From: Companilactobacillus formosensis
GTDB taxonomy: Bacteria; Bacillota; Bacilli; Lactobacillales; Lactobacillaceae
Direction of reading: 5' to 3'
Length of the DNA stretch: 64,000 nt
NCBI RefSeq assembly: GCF_005405305.1
Contig: NZ_BJDU01000005.1
Coordinates: forward strand, 124,001-188,000
Part shown: in pieces, positions 54,773 to 63,917 of the stretch
Layout of the letters: each line of letters starts with the position of its first letter
How positions within the stretch are numbered: the stretch's first letter is position 1
Notes under the pieces: generated by a model
The model's database searches: none
Told to the model about the DNA's origin: nothing
Seen by the model: the letters and a program-made list of their open reading frames with translations, nothing else
Position numbers and translations under genes: made by a program

Positions 54773-55831
54773 TTATTTGCCTTCTTTCTCTAAACTAATT
54801 TCTTTAACATTTACGTTCAAGCTATTCAAATACTTGATAGCTTCTTCAACTTTTTGATCTTCACCGGTTAAAGCAAAGAGCATGATACCAACAGTGGTAT
54901 TTTGTAATCTTTCAATATTACTGAACAAAATATTAGCTTCAACTTCAAAGCGCTTATAAAGTTCAACTACAATTGGTTCATTAGTAGAATCACCGATGTA
55001 ATTAAGTTCGATCAAACGACCAGATAATTTATCAACGATGCCACTCTCTCTAATTTCATCAAGGACTGAACCGATATGAGTTGAAGTGTTAACAAAATCC
55101 TTAGTAAGTTTTTCTTTAGGTTGACCAAAGATTGTCAATAAGCTACCTTCTTCAATCAATTGACCGTTCTCCATGACGGCAACACGATTACAAATTTGTT
55201 TGATAGCGTCCATTTCGTGAGTGATGATAACGATTGTGATACCTAGTTCCTTGTTCAAACGACCCAACAAATTCAAAATTTCGGTTGTGGTCTTTGGATC
55301 TAGAGCACTAGTTGCCTCATCAGAAATCAAAATCTCTGGATCTGAAGCTAAAGCACGGGCAATCGCAACACGTTGTTTTTGACCACCAGATAATTGTGAT
55401 GGATAGTTATGAGCACGGTCACTCAAACCAACAATATCTAGTAAATGGTCAATTTTCTTCTTACGTTCTGCTTTACTCAATCCTGAATCTCTCAATGGAA
55501 AATCAACATTTCCATAAACCGTTAAAGAGTTCATTAGATTAAAGTGTTGGAAAATCATTCCTATATTACGACGTGCTTTACGTAAATCTTTTTGACTTAG
55601 TTTGAGCATATCTTGGTTGTTAACGATCACTGAACCGGAAGTTGGTTGTTGCAATAAATTAATTACCCGAACCAACGTACTTTTACCGGCACCAGAATAA
55701 CCAATAACACCAAAGACGTCACCTTTTTGAACGTCAATTGAAACATTTTTAACGGCTTCAATTGTTTTACCTTCGTTATGGAAAGTAACGTCAATATCTT
55801 TTAGCTGAATTATCCCATTTTGTTCTGCCAT
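54773..55831 (-). CDS. metN: Methionine ABC transporter ATP-binding protein MetN
   Basis: ATPase subunit of 352 residues. Walker [10 protein letters not shown] at about 43-51, signature [15 protein letters not shown], Walker B ILISDEAT and the C-terminal regulatory NIL domain (from about 265), which in MetN binds methionine and inhibits transport. AAGGGAGTAG precedes the ATG. Located between the M20 peptidase and metI. Confidence 0.96.
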   Translation of the reverse strand: MAEQNGIIQLKDIDVTFHNEGKTIEAVKNVSIDVQKGDVFGVIGYSGAGKSTLVRVINLLQQPTSGSVIVNNQDMLKLSQKDLRKARRNIGMIFQHFNLMNSLTVYGNVDFPLRDSGLSKAERKKKIDHLLDIVGLSDRAHNYPSQLSGGQKQRVAIARALASDPEILISDEATSALDPKTTTEILNLLGRLNKELGITIVIITHEMDAIKQICNRVAVMENGQLIEEGSLLTIFGQPKEKLTKDFVNTSTHIGSVLDEIRESGIVDKLSGRLIELNYIGDSTNEPIVVELYKRFEVEANILFSNIERLQNTTVGIMLFALTGEDQKVEEAIKYLNSLNVNVKEISLEKEGK

Positions 55832-55838
55832 TTATTTA

Positions 55839-57173
55839 CTACTCCCTTAATTTACCCAAGAATTGATTAAAGAAATCAATGAAATCTAAGTAATCTTGAA
55901 TCCGAATATTTTCGTTTGGTGCATGATTGCCAGCTTTTGAATAACTAACTCCAGTTGAAACGATTGAAGCCTTTGTGTAGTGGTTGACTAGGTTCATTGG
56001 ACCAGTACCAGGACTTGATGGCAAAGCTTCTATTTTATCCTCTCCACCAAAGAAATCTTTAGCTGTATCAATCAACTTGTTAACGATTGGACTATCTAAA
56101 TCCCAACGATAACCCTTTTCACCTAATAAATACTTAACTTTAATATCTTTAAATCCTTGATCATTTAAATACTTGGTTAATTTATCGAATAAATCATGTG
56201 GATCTTGATTTGGTACTAAGCGGAACTCTAATTTGGCTGTAGCAGCTTTAGGAGTAACGGTTTTAACACCTTGTCCTTCCCAGCCACTGCTAATTCCTTC
56301 TATATTAATAGTAGGATTGAAAGTCAAATTGTAATTAACTGACTTGTTCTTCAACAATGGAACTTGCAAATCCCATTTTGATTTCAAATCAGGATTAGTT
56401 GCCTTGTTAACTAAATCAATTTCCTTTTGAGTTGGTTCTACAACATCATCATAGAAACCAGGGATCTTAATGTCTCCTTCTGGAGTTCTCAAAGCATTCA
56501 AAGCTTGAGCTAATCTCCAAGTAGCGGAATCAACTACTGCAGCAAATGATGAGTGAAGATCAATATTTGCAGAAGTGGCTTCAAGTTCAAAACAGAGAAC
56601 ACCTTTATTTCCACCAGTGAAATTAAATTGTTCCTTTTCGTTCTTGTAACCTGATTCCCAAATTACCAAATCCGCCGATAACTTGTCGGAATACTTTTTC
56701 AAATAATCTTCCAAATGACGACTAGCAACTTCTTCTTGTCCTTCAACTAAAAATTTAATGTTGCAAGGTAAATCTCCGTGTTCTTGACGATAAATTTTTA
56801 AAGCTGTGATACGACTAATTAAGTCAGCTTTACAATCAGAAACTCCACGTCCGATAAATTTATCATCAGTCACTTTCAATTTGAAAGGATCTGAATTCCA
56901 AAGCTCAAGTGGTTCAGCTGGTTGTACATCATAGTGATTGTAAATCAGGATGGTAGTATCACTTGGCTTTTTAGGTTTGATTTCTGCAAAGACAACAGGG
57001 GATTCAAATTCGTCCCAAACTGTAACATCGGCTCCGAAATCTTGTAGTAGATTTTTGAGGAATTCGGCTGTCTCAGGGATAGATTGATTCTTTGCTGAAA
57101 CAGATGGCAGTGCGATATATTTCTCTAAATCTTCAATCGAATTCTGAATTAATGGATCTGATAATTTTGACAT
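55839..57173 (-). CDS. M20 family metallopeptidase
   Basis: Cytoplasmic dipeptidase/deacylase-type enzyme of 444 residues. Metal-site blocks are YNHYDVQPAEP with the His and Asp, GRGVSDCKADL, and EGQEEVASRHL with the general-base glutamates; a dimerisation domain lies at about 200-340. It is placed inside the methionine operon between metQ copy 3 and metN. It may release methionine from an imported peptide or N-acyl form, which is inferred from position only. Confidence 0.88.
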   Translation of the reverse strand: MSKLSDPLIQNSIEDLEKYIALPSVSAKNQSIPETAEFLKNLLQDFGADVTVWDEFESPVVFAEIKPKKPSDTTILIYNHYDVQPAEPLELWNSDPFKLKVTDDKFIGRGVSDCKADLISRITALKIYRQEHGDLPCNIKFLVEGQEEVASRHLEDYLKKYSDKLSADLVIWESGYKNEKEQFNFTGGNKGVLCFELEATSANIDLHSSFAAVVDSATWRLAQALNALRTPEGDIKIPGFYDDVVEPTQKEIDLVNKATNPDLKSKWDLQVPLLKNKSVNYNLTFNPTINIEGISSGWEGQGVKTVTPKAATAKLEFRLVPNQDPHDLFDKLTKYLNDQGFKDIKVKYLLGEKGYRWDLDSPIVNKLIDTAKDFFGGEDKIEALPSSPGTGPMNLVNHYTKASIVSTGVSYSKAGNHAPNENIRIQDYLDFIDFFNQFLGKLRE

Positions 57174-57204
57174 TAGAAAACCTCCTCATATTTTTAACGT
57201 CTGA

Positions 57205-58029
57205 TTATAATTTTGCGTTCCAGGCTGGAATTTCGTTTCCGCCATAAACTTTCTTGATAGCTTTTTCAACATCTTTTGTTTGGAAAGCTTTAACAACCTT
57301 CTTGTAAGTCTTATTGTTCTTGTCTTTCTTTTGAGTAACGATGATATTGATCCAAGGAATTGAGTTCTTGTTGATTTTTTCTGTAACAACAGCCTTCTTA
57401 GGATTCAACTTAGCATCGTTAGCAACGTTACCATTAACGATTGAAGCAGTAACATCATCCATGACACGAGCTGTTTGAGCTGCATCAACAGTTGTAAACT
57501 TCAAGTTCAATTTGTTTTCTTTAATATCCTTAGTTGATGGCAATGTCTTGCTATCATCTAGTTTTAAAATACCGTTATATTCCAGTAGTTGTAATGCACG
57601 AGCTTCATTTGAAGCATCATTTGGAATAGCAATCTTGTCGCCGTTCTTTAATTGACTAAGCTTTGTGATTTTCTTTGAGTAAAGAGCCATTGGTTGAATA
57701 ACTGTTTTACCGATTGAAACTAAATCTGTTTTGTGTGCTTTGTTCCATGAATTTAGGAAATCAGTATGTTGATAAGCGTTGATATCAACTTCTCCTTGGT
57801 TCAAAGCTGTATTTGGTTGATTGTAATCATTGAAAGTCTTGATCTGTAAATCAATGCCTTCACTCTTAACGTTCTTCTTAACTACCTTCCAAATTTCTTC
57901 ATCAGAAGGATTAATACCAACTTTCACTGTTTTGTCGCTGCTTTGCTTGCCACAACCAGCTAATACAAAAATAAACAATGCTGTGAAGGCTAATAAGATA
58001 ACCTTGCTAAACTTCTTAAATTTACTCAT
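57205..58029 (-). CDS. metQ: Methionine-binding lipoprotein MetQ, copy 3
   Basis: NlpA/MetQ lipoprotein of 274 residues, lipobox LAGC with Cys26. It differs most among the three copies: the second half of the pocket reads INAYQHTDFLNSW where the others have a phenylalanine-rich FQTxTFQxDW, so its ligand may differ. First gene of the operon behind its own T-box; M20, metN and metI follow. Confidence 0.92.
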   Translation of the reverse strand: MSKFKKFSKVILLAFTALFIFVLAGCGKQSSDKTVKVGINPSDEEIWKVVKKNVKSEGIDLQIKTFNDYNQPNTALNQGEVDINAYQHTDFLNSWNKAHKTDLVSIGKTVIQPMALYSKKITKLSQLKNGDKIAIPNDASNEARALQLLEYNGILKLDDSKTLPSTKDIKENKLNLKFTTVDAAQTARVMDDVTASIVNGNVANDAKLNPKKAVVTEKINKNSIPWINIIVTQKKDKNNKTYKKVVKAFQTKDVEKAIKKVYGGNEIPAWNAKL

Positions 58030-58082
58030 ATTTCTCTCCCACCTTAACTAATACTTAATCAACTGAAAATATCTATAAAAAC

Positions 58083-58417
58083 AAAAAAGCCACTTCTAAC
58101 TAAACCCACTGGGTTCAATGTTAGAAGCGGCTTTCCGCGGTACCATTCTAATTCGGAATAAATTTACACTTATCCCCTTAACAACGTACAAAGGTTCTAT
58201 ACGCGTGTACTGTAAAGGGTACCAACCATTGCATCTTTATCCGAAGATTCAGCGCACCAATCACGGGTCATTTTCATTCAAGTCGTTGTCCTCATCTCAG
58301 CAATTAGAGGCTTTCTGTACTAACGAGGTTGAATTACTTCCCCCGATCAAATTGTTTAATAAATATCTCTTTGTTAATCGTTGGCTAAATAATACAATCT
58401 AATTTTTGAAATGTCAA
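58083..58417 (-). promoter_or_regulatory. Promoter and T-box riboswitch leader of the met operon
   Basis: On the minus strand a promoter TTGACA (58412-58417), 17-base spacer, TATTAT (58389-58394) starts a leader of about 300 bases. The T-box motif AATGGTACCGCGG lies at 58135-58147. It is followed by the terminator AAGCCGCTTCTAAC...GTTAGAAGTGGCTT with six T (58083-58133). Methionine is the likely effector tRNA by context. Further upstream, 58418-58636 is AT-rich and I see nothing in it. Confidence 0.9.
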
Positions 58418-58636
58418 TCAATAAAAATAAGTTTTTTCAGTTAGTTTTCTAATTTTCAAATTTTATGCCAAACGTCATTTATAACAGAGAATCCGTTTAA
58501 ATCCATTAACATCAACCGTTAATCAGACTTGTCGTTATGCATTTTATAACGTTAAAACAATATATTTTTAGAAATAAAAAGTTTAAAAATTTATTTTCAT
58601 TTATCATTTTACATTAAAAAATTAAATTTTTACTAA

Positions 58637-58671
58637 TAAAAAAATCCCCTAAATTAATAGGAGATTTCTTT
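58637..58671 (-). terminator. Terminator of the LysM-3D gene
   Basis: AAATCTCCTA/TTAGGGGATTT hairpin followed by seven T on the minus strand, about 20 bases after the stop. Confidence 0.8.
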
Positions 58672-58691
58672 TGCAATTGTCTGGTACATGC

Positions 58692-59432
58692 CTATGATAA
58701 CACTTCAACAGAAGCTGTGGTTACACCATATGAAGGAATTGATGAACTTGGCATAGCAACATCTAATTGTTGTGAGTTACTGCTGGCAAATGTTCCTGTA
58801 TCATTAACAGTTCTATAGAGTACTGTTCCATCAGCTAAAGTAATTTTTAATTGAGTTCCCTTAGGGAAGACTGATAGATTAGCAGCAACACCACTATAAC
58901 CCATGTTAGAACCTAAGACTGAAGGATCATAGAATGAAATCTTGAATGTTCCTTGTGAAGTACCAGTTGTGCTTGTTGATTGTGTTGTATTTGTATCTGT
59001 TGTTTGTGAAGTTGTATCTGCAGCTGCTTGTGTAGTTGCAGTTTGTGTTTGTGTTTGTGTTTGTGTTTGTGTTTGTGTTTGTGTTTGTGTTTGTTGTGAA
59101 GCATCAGTTGCTTGAGCTGATGTATCAGTTGTTGTATCTGTATTTGTATTTGTTGTAGCAGTTGTATCGGTTGTAGTTGTAGCACCAGGTAGAGTAATTG
59201 TTTCGCCTGGGAAGATCAAGTCAAATCCGCCAACTTCACGTCCGTTAGCTTGTTCTAGAGCAGAAATACTAATTCCATTAGCTTCTGCAATACTCTTATA
59301 AGTATCACCCTTTTCAACTGTCACTGTGTTGTCTCCGTTATTTACGGCAGCTTGAACAGTGTTAGAAGTTGAAGCAAGAATTCCTGATAAAGCCATTGCA
59401 CTTACTAAAGCGATAGATAAAACTTTTTTCAT
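58692..59432 (-). CDS. Secreted LysM and 3D-domain cell wall protein
   Basis: Exported protein of 246 residues: signal peptide ending VQA, one LysM domain at about 36-78 (VEKGDTYKSIAEANGISISALEQANG), a Thr/Gln-rich linker with a (QT)n tract at about 110-135, and a C-terminal 3D/beta-barrel domain (NMGYSGVA, FPKGTQLKI, NDTG...LDVAMP). LysM binds peptidoglycan, so this is probably a wall-bound lytic enzyme. The last 80 residues closely match the protein at 20991-21662. Confidence 0.88.
   Translation of the reverse strand: MKKVLSIALVSAMALSGILASTSNTVQAAVNNGDNTVTVEKGDTYKSIAEANGISISALEQANGREVGGFDLIFPGETITLPGATTTTDTTATTNTNTDTTTDTSAQATDASQQTQTQTQTQTQTQTQTQTATTQAAADTTSQTTDTNTTQSTSTTGTSQGTFKISFYDPSVLGSNMGYSGVAANLSVFPKGTQLKITLADGTVLYRTVNDTGTFASSNSQQLDVAMPSSSIPSYGVTTASVEVLS
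59041..59094 (+). repeat. Nine perfect GTTTGT hexamers inside the LysM-3D gene
   Basis: Nine exact copies of a 6-base unit, encoding the Gln-Thr tract of the linker on the minus strand. Changes in copy number would lengthen or shorten the linker by two residues without a frameshift. Confidence 0.95.
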
Positions 59433-59639
59433 ATATTAATTACATCCTTATATTTTAGATTATTGAGCTCTCTCAATTACTATGGTGCTATACTAACAGG
59501 TTTATATTACATGACAACAACCGCAAAGTTACATTTTCAACTGTTTATGTAATTTAAGTAATCTTATTGAAACATTGATATTTAAAGGTATTGAGTACTT
59601 TTATTGCTACGAAAATATATTCATGATATAGTTATATAT

Positions 59640-60239
59640 ATGAAGAATAAAAAACAAAGATTGTCCACAAAACTACTAATAATGTTAGTTGCTTTGGAAC
59701 TTATCGCAGTTAGTTTAAATATGTTCTTCGAGCCGCACAGTATAGCAGCCGGTGGAGCCACTGGAATTGCTATCTTGTTGCAAGCAGGATGGAAAATCCC
59801 AACATTCATCTCGGTTCTTGTCATAAATATTGTGATGTTAGTACTGGCTTACTTACATTTAGATCGTCAAACTACTATTAAATTAGCACTGGGAAGTTTC
59901 TTGCTTCCATTAATGCTGTTTATTACACCAGTAATTAATTTAATACCTAATAACCGAGTTATTTCTATAATAGTAGGAAGTATCATTTTTGGAATTGGTT
60001 TAGCAATTCTTTACGCACTTAATATGTCTAGTGGTGGGACGACCGTTCCGCCGATGATTATTCATAAAAACTTCGGTATTGAAAAATACATCAGTTTATT
60101 CATTATCGATGCTCTAGTTTGTTTAGGAAATTTAGCTTTAGGTGATTTGATTTCATTCTCACTGGCCGTTATGTCAGTTGGAATCTCTAGTCTATCTATT
60201 AAAGGCTTCACTTTCTTCCGCAAAAGAATTACACAATAA
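59640..60239 (+). CDS. YitT family membrane protein
   Basis: Polytopic membrane protein of about 199 residues with five to six segments. The family blocks FFEPHSIAAGGATGIAILL and ALNMSSGGTTVPPMIIHKNFGI are clear. It lacks the C-terminal soluble DUF2179 domain found in longer YitT proteins. The start is uncertain: ATG at 59640 has no clear ribosome site, and a TTG at 59604 is also possible. Function of the family is unknown. Confidence 0.8.
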   Translation: MKNKKQRLSTKLLIMLVALELIAVSLNMFFEPHSIAAGGATGIAILLQAGWKIPTFISVLVINIVMLVLAYLHLDRQTTIKLALGSFLLPLMLFITPVINLIPNNRVISIIVGSIIFGIGLAILYALNMSSGGTTVPPMIIHKNFGIEKYISLFIIDALVCLGNLALGDLISFSLAVMSVGISSLSIKGFTFFRKRITQ

Positions 60240-60292
60240 AAGGCGCACATATCAAAGCAGAACGTGTTTTGACATATGCACCTTTTTTTATT
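60239..60292. terminator. Bidirectional terminator
   Basis: Long imperfect hairpin with GCACATATCAAA / TTTTGACATATGC arms flanked by A- and T-runs, between the YitT gene and the convergent gene. Confidence 0.8.
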
Positions 60293-60926
60293 TGAGATTT
60301 TCTTGTTCGAGACTGATTACTTTATTATTAGCTATTTCAATTTTGATTGTTGCATCATAGGTAGGATCTGCTTCGGCTAAATCCGATTCGTATATCAATG
60401 TCTTGATACCATTAGTATCAGAATAATCATCAGGGTCTCCCAACACATCTAATACTCGATTATAATTGTCTCCATTTTGAAGTTTATTGTAATCTTTTTT
60501 AGTCAAAAGCTGTTTTCGATCAATGTCTAATCCTTGAATCGATTTGGCAGAGGCCTTGCCTTTCTCAAAAGTTACTTGAATAACGATAGATTTATCATTG
60601 TCTATTTTATCCCAAGTCAAATCAATTATTTGATTAGTATCATCAATCTGCTGAATTGACGTCGGTTGGCCGAGTAATTGGATAACTTCTTTTTTTGAAT
60701 AGCCCGTTTTACCCGTTTTCAAATCATTATATTTTTCAGCTAAAGATAAATCTTTGACAGTTTTTTTAGTTTTCTTTTTGCTAACTACGGTTGAATCAGC
60801 TTTTCCTTGATAGAAAGAAAAGTTGGCAATATAAGTAGTTGCTGACACTATGATAAAAATGGAGAGAATCATAATCCAGAACCAATTTCTTTTATAGAAA
60901 GGTTTTCCTTCATTTTGTTCGTTCAT
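60288..60926 (-). CDS. Membrane-anchored protein with two BLIP-like/DUF3862 repeats
   Basis: Predicted extracellular protein of 212 residues anchored by one segment at about 16-36. Two related repeats follow: EKYNDLKTGKTGYSKKEVIQ...LGQPTS at about 65-90 and KDYNKLQNGDNYNRVLDVLGDPDD at about 145-168, each the helix-plus-GxP motif of the BLIP/SmpA fold. Function unknown; relatives are envelope or protein-binding proteins. GGAGGTAGAC precedes the start. Confidence 0.72.
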   Translation of the reverse strand: MNEQNEGKPFYKRNWFWIMILSIFIIVSATTYIANFSFYQGKADSTVVSKKKTKKTVKDLSLAEKYNDLKTGKTGYSKKEVIQLLGQPTSIQQIDDTNQIIDLTWDKIDNDKSIVIQVTFEKGKASAKSIQGLDIDRKQLLTKKDYNKLQNGDNYNRVLDVLGDPDDYSDTNGIKTLIYESDLAEADPTYDATIKIEIANNKVISLEQENLK

Positions 60927-61068
60927 TGTCTACCTCCGTTTTCATCCCGTATTCTAACAATATTTACAGAAAGTAGCACCTTTAAAGCATTATTATTTTC
61001 ATTGTAAAAACAAGCTTTATAGTTGCTAATTAATCAATAATTAGATATTATAGTGAATGGACACCATG

Positions 61069-61429
61069 GGGGTGTTCTGGATTCGACATGTGTAGTAGCG
61101 TGCAGGCTGCACTTAGGGCCTTGCGTCCCTTTAAAACGCACAGTTTATTATAACTGCAAAAAATAATAATAACTACGCATTAGCTGCCTAAAAACAGTCT
61201 AAGCGTGATCCATTCTAGCTTCGCCCAAGGGTTGGAACTGGGTCTCAAAATTATTGGGCTACGTTTAACTGTGCATCCTGAATAGTTAAAAAGAGATCAT
61301 CGGGATAGTCATTGTGGTCAGCCGGGTCGTATGGCGTTCATGATGGCGAAACTTCAAATGATACGACTACGAGTGTAGAGGCTTGCATAGCATTATGCTT
61401 GGACAGGGGTTCAATTCCCCTCACCTCCA
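61069..61429 (+). ncRNA. ssrA: Transfer-messenger RNA (ssrA)
   Basis: Rescues stalled ribosomes and tags the unfinished protein for degradation. The 5' end GGGGGTG pairs with CACCTCC at the 3' end (61422-61428), discriminator A at 61429; CCA is not encoded. The TTCAATTCCCC T-arm is present. The tag frame at 61156-61191 reads AKNNNNYALAA followed by TAA. Pseudoknot arms fill the middle. Length about 361 bases is normal. Confidence 0.96.
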
Positions 61430-61445
61430 TAAAGCAGATTTCAGT

Positions 61446-61491
61446 CAGTTGTATTAAGGTCTAAAAGCCTTGATGTGACTGGCTTTTTTCT
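61446..61491 (+). terminator. Terminator of ssrA
   Basis: Two-tier hairpin (GTCAGT...GACTGGC outer arms, AAGG/GCCTT inner) followed by a run of six T. Confidence 0.75.
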
Positions 61492-61499
61492 TTTCTCAA

Positions 61500-61553
61500 T
61501 TTCAAACCGTTTCATATTATTTCATGAATATGTCAATCAAAATGTCAATCAAA
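61500..61553 (+). repeat. Phased short repeats behind ssrA, possible integration-site arm
   Basis: TTTCA occurs three times at exactly 10-base spacing (61500, 61510, 61520). Directly after it ATGTCAATCAAA occurs twice in tandem (61530-61541 and 61542-61553). Such helical phasing suits binding of an integrase or other protein next to a tmRNA 3' end, a common insertion site. The rest of 61554-61879 is AT-rich with only tiny open frames; a -10-like TATAAT precedes the next gene near 61845. Confidence 0.4.
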
Positions 61554-61879
61554 AAATATAAGACATGAAAGCAGGAATTGAACAATCCATTCAAAAGAAT
61601 AACAGATGTCCCTAGATGAAATTGATAAACACTATAAAGCATTTAAAGTGAGTCCTGTATCCGAGAAATAAATAAAAGTTTAACTTGTATTTAAGTAACA
61701 TTACATAATTTAAAATTAATCAATAACACTTTACATTCTAAATTTCTTTTCCAACTCAAATTTTATAAATGAATCAGCTTCCCTCGATAAAAATATTTGC
61801 TAACAATCACGTGTTAATATCTCTTTTAAATTTGCTTTCTATTGTATAATTTTTATAATTACATTTGGAGATGATTAAT

Positions 61880-62737
61880 ATGGATCCTACATTTACTACA
61901 CTCTTATCTGGAGCTACAGGTGGCATTATAGCGAAAGCTTTTGACGGACCATTAAAAAGCCTAGAAGACATATGGTATTCAAGCATTGGCTATAGAACTG
62001 ATAGACTTAGAAAAATTGCTGAACTTAAAAATCACGATGCTATTGAAGAATATAAAGTTGGAATTACGAATGAAACATCAAAGATCCCAGAGAAATTTTT
62101 ACATGAACCTGAATTATCTATAGCTGGTCCTGCTCTAGAAGCGTCTACATATTATGTTACAGATAATTCTGTTAGAAATATGTTTGAAAAATTAATAGCA
62201 AGTTCTATGGACTCTAGAAAAGATGGTATTACACGAGTCTCATTTGTAGAAATAGTTAAACAAATGTCTCCTATAGATGCATTGTTTCTAAAAGAATTTT
62301 CAAAACAAATCAATATACCATTAATACAATTACGAAGCACCATGAAAACTGGATCTTACAATACACTATTTTCAAATATTGTTTCTAATGATTTTAATAT
62401 TGACTCAAAACTTCGGCCACAGTTACCCTCATCCATTGACAATCTTCAACGCTTAGGTTTAGTTAGTGAAGATTATATAAATACTAAAAATGTTGATTAT
62501 GATAAACTTTTTAAAAGCTCTCCAGAATATTTAAAAGCAAAAAAAGAGATTGATGAATCAAATAATAGTGTAAATAGAACCATAGAATATTCTAAGCAGA
62601 ACCAAAATCCATTAGTTCAAAGTATACTAGCGCCTGAGTCTTTATTAAATAAATACTATCCCACTAAACTTAGTATGGTTAAGGGGGTACTACAATTTAC
62701 CTCTTTCGGGACTGATTTTACTTCTGTTTGTTTATAG
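61880..62737 (+). CDS. DUF4393/Abi-alpha family protein 1
   Basis: Protein of 285 residues of the DUF4393 family, also named Abi-alpha for a proposed abortive-infection role. Family blocks are FLHEPELSIAGPALEAS at about 73-89, VRNMFEKLIASSMDSRK at about 99-115, FVEIVKQMSPIDALFLKE and the C-terminal LQFTSFGTDF. A short N-terminal hydrophobic stretch (LLSGATGGIIAKAF) could touch membrane. The ATG at 61880 follows GGAG by nine bases; the in-frame TTG at 61865 overlaps that site. It lies in AT-rich DNA behind ssrA with a second family member after it. Confidence 0.8.
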   Translation: MDPTFTTLLSGATGGIIAKAFDGPLKSLEDIWYSSIGYRTDRLRKIAELKNHDAIEEYKVGITNETSKIPEKFLHEPELSIAGPALEASTYYVTDNSVRNMFEKLIASSMDSRKDGITRVSFVEIVKQMSPIDALFLKEFSKQINIPLIQLRSTMKTGSYNTLFSNIVSNDFNIDSKLRPQLPSSIDNLQRLGLVSEDYINTKNVDYDKLFKSSPEYLKAKKEIDESNNSVNRTIEYSKQNQNPLVQSILAPESLLNKYYPTKLSMVKGVLQFTSFGTDFTSVCL

Positions 62738-63134
62738 TTAATTAAAACCACAAATTGCTATCCCCATTGGTCGGATATCATAATTCTGGTTCTTTAATCG
62801 ATTAACACTAAGCAACGCTATTAATATTAATCATTCACATTACCGTCTTCTAACTCATATCATCAGATAAGAAATCATGGGTGGCACTACTTGCTAAATT
62901 AATGGCTACCACATTATATTTAGCTAGATTAAAACTATTTGGTTTAAATCTAAATTTATCTTTTGTTACTACGGCTTATATCAATAAGTGTGTCAATTAT
63001 CTTCTACTAACTTGTTGTCCGAATACTGATTATACGGTCTCATACCACTGATTGAATTGTATTCATCATCTGCTTGTTTTTTATGAATATTGTTTATTAA
63101 ATCACTCATTATACTATGAATCGAGGTATTGTAT
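62738..63134. other. 397-base gap between the two Abi-alpha genes
   Basis: AT-rich stretch without a convincing gene. A 38-codon frame on the minus strand (62993-63109, MSDLINNIHKKQADDEY) and a 65-codon frame without start on the plus strand near 62850-63048 are both weak. GAGG before the next ATG marks its ribosome site. The gap may hold a separate promoter for the second gene. Confidence 0.4.
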
Positions 63135-63917
63135 ATGAACTATGATGGATTTGATCCAAAAGACTTAGAACCTTTTAAGGATTTAATCAACGACTTAGGC
63201 CACCCTTCTGCTACCGCCATAGGTAAAGCCTTGGGTGGATTATTTTCAGGTGTCCTATATTACCCAACTAAGCTAGGAATATATACTCAATACAAATTAG
63301 ATGAATATCAAAAAAAAATTGCCACTAAATTAAATGAAATTCCTGATGAAAATAAAGACTCCTCTAAACTTGGGTTAGTTATGAAAGAAATTGAAGATTC
63401 AAAATATCAATTAAATTCTGAGACCTTACAAGAAATGTTTTCTGAACTAATAAAATCAACTCTTGATAGTAAATCTAATCAGTGTGTATCACCAAGGTAT
63501 TCATCAATCTTGTCACAGTTAAATCCCGATGATGCAAAATTTCTAAAAAGTATGTCAGAAAGTACTATGAATAATTTTCCCGCGGTTCAATTCATATTTA
63601 GATCAAGTAATAATCCGGATATCCAACAACAATCAAATATTTTTGTCTCCCCAAACTATGAACCATTTGAATTAATACATAATGATTCTGCTTTAAATGT
63701 TTTATCCTCGCTAGGAATCATTGAAATAATATTCGACAGAAAACTTTCTATGCAAAAAGGAATAAACTTTTATAAAAACGTAGTTTTATCTAACGAATAT
63801 AAATCATCAGCCAATGCAATAAATAATATGACTAGTGCCAGTTCATCAGAAGGGTTCATTCAATTTACTGCTTTTGGAATTTCTTTCATAAATCTTGTTT
63901 GTAAAGCTAATCATTAA
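63135..63917 (+). CDS. DUF4393/Abi-alpha family protein 2
   Basis: Protein of 260 residues, a diverged partner of the previous one. It shows the same plan: Gly/Ala-rich N-terminal stretch (AIGKALGGLFSGVLYYP), the LQEMFSELIKSTLDSKSN block matching FEKLIASSMDSRK, SILSQLNPDDAKFLKSM matching VKQMSPIDALFLKEF, and the ending IQFTAFGISFINLVC. It lacks the HEPELSIAGPALEAS block, which is replaced by SKLGLVMKEIEDSKYQLN. The ATG at 63135 follows GAGG by eight bases. The 83 bases after it to the window end show no gene start. Confidence 0.72.
   Translation: MNYDGFDPKDLEPFKDLINDLGHPSATAIGKALGGLFSGVLYYPTKLGIYTQYKLDEYQKKIATKLNEIPDENKDSSKLGLVMKEIEDSKYQLNSETLQEMFSELIKSTLDSKSNQCVSPRYSSILSQLNPDDAKFLKSMSESTMNNFPAVQFIFRSSNNPDIQQQSNIFVSPNYEPFELIHNDSALNVLSSLGIIEIIFDRKLSMQKGINFYKNVVLSNEYKSSANAINNMTSASSSEGFIQFTAFGISFINLVCKANH

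Noticed and set aside
58913-59185. 90-codon frame of Gln/His/Lys repeats
   Set aside because: Off-frame reading of the hexamer repeat within the LysM-3D gene.
59604-59640. Upstream TTG start for the YitT protein
   Set aside because: No ribosome site at either start; the ATG was kept as the default and the doubt is stated.
61565-61671. Two tiny frames (MKAGIEQSIQKNNRCP and MSLDEIDKHYKAFKVSP)
   Set aside because: Too short, stops close upstream, no clear ribosome sites. They may be remnants of an older island gene, but no family can be named.
62993-63109. 38-codon minus-strand frame MSDLINNIHKKQADDEY
   Set aside because: Hydrophilic and protein-like, but no ribosome site and no recognised family; mentioned only within the gap entry.
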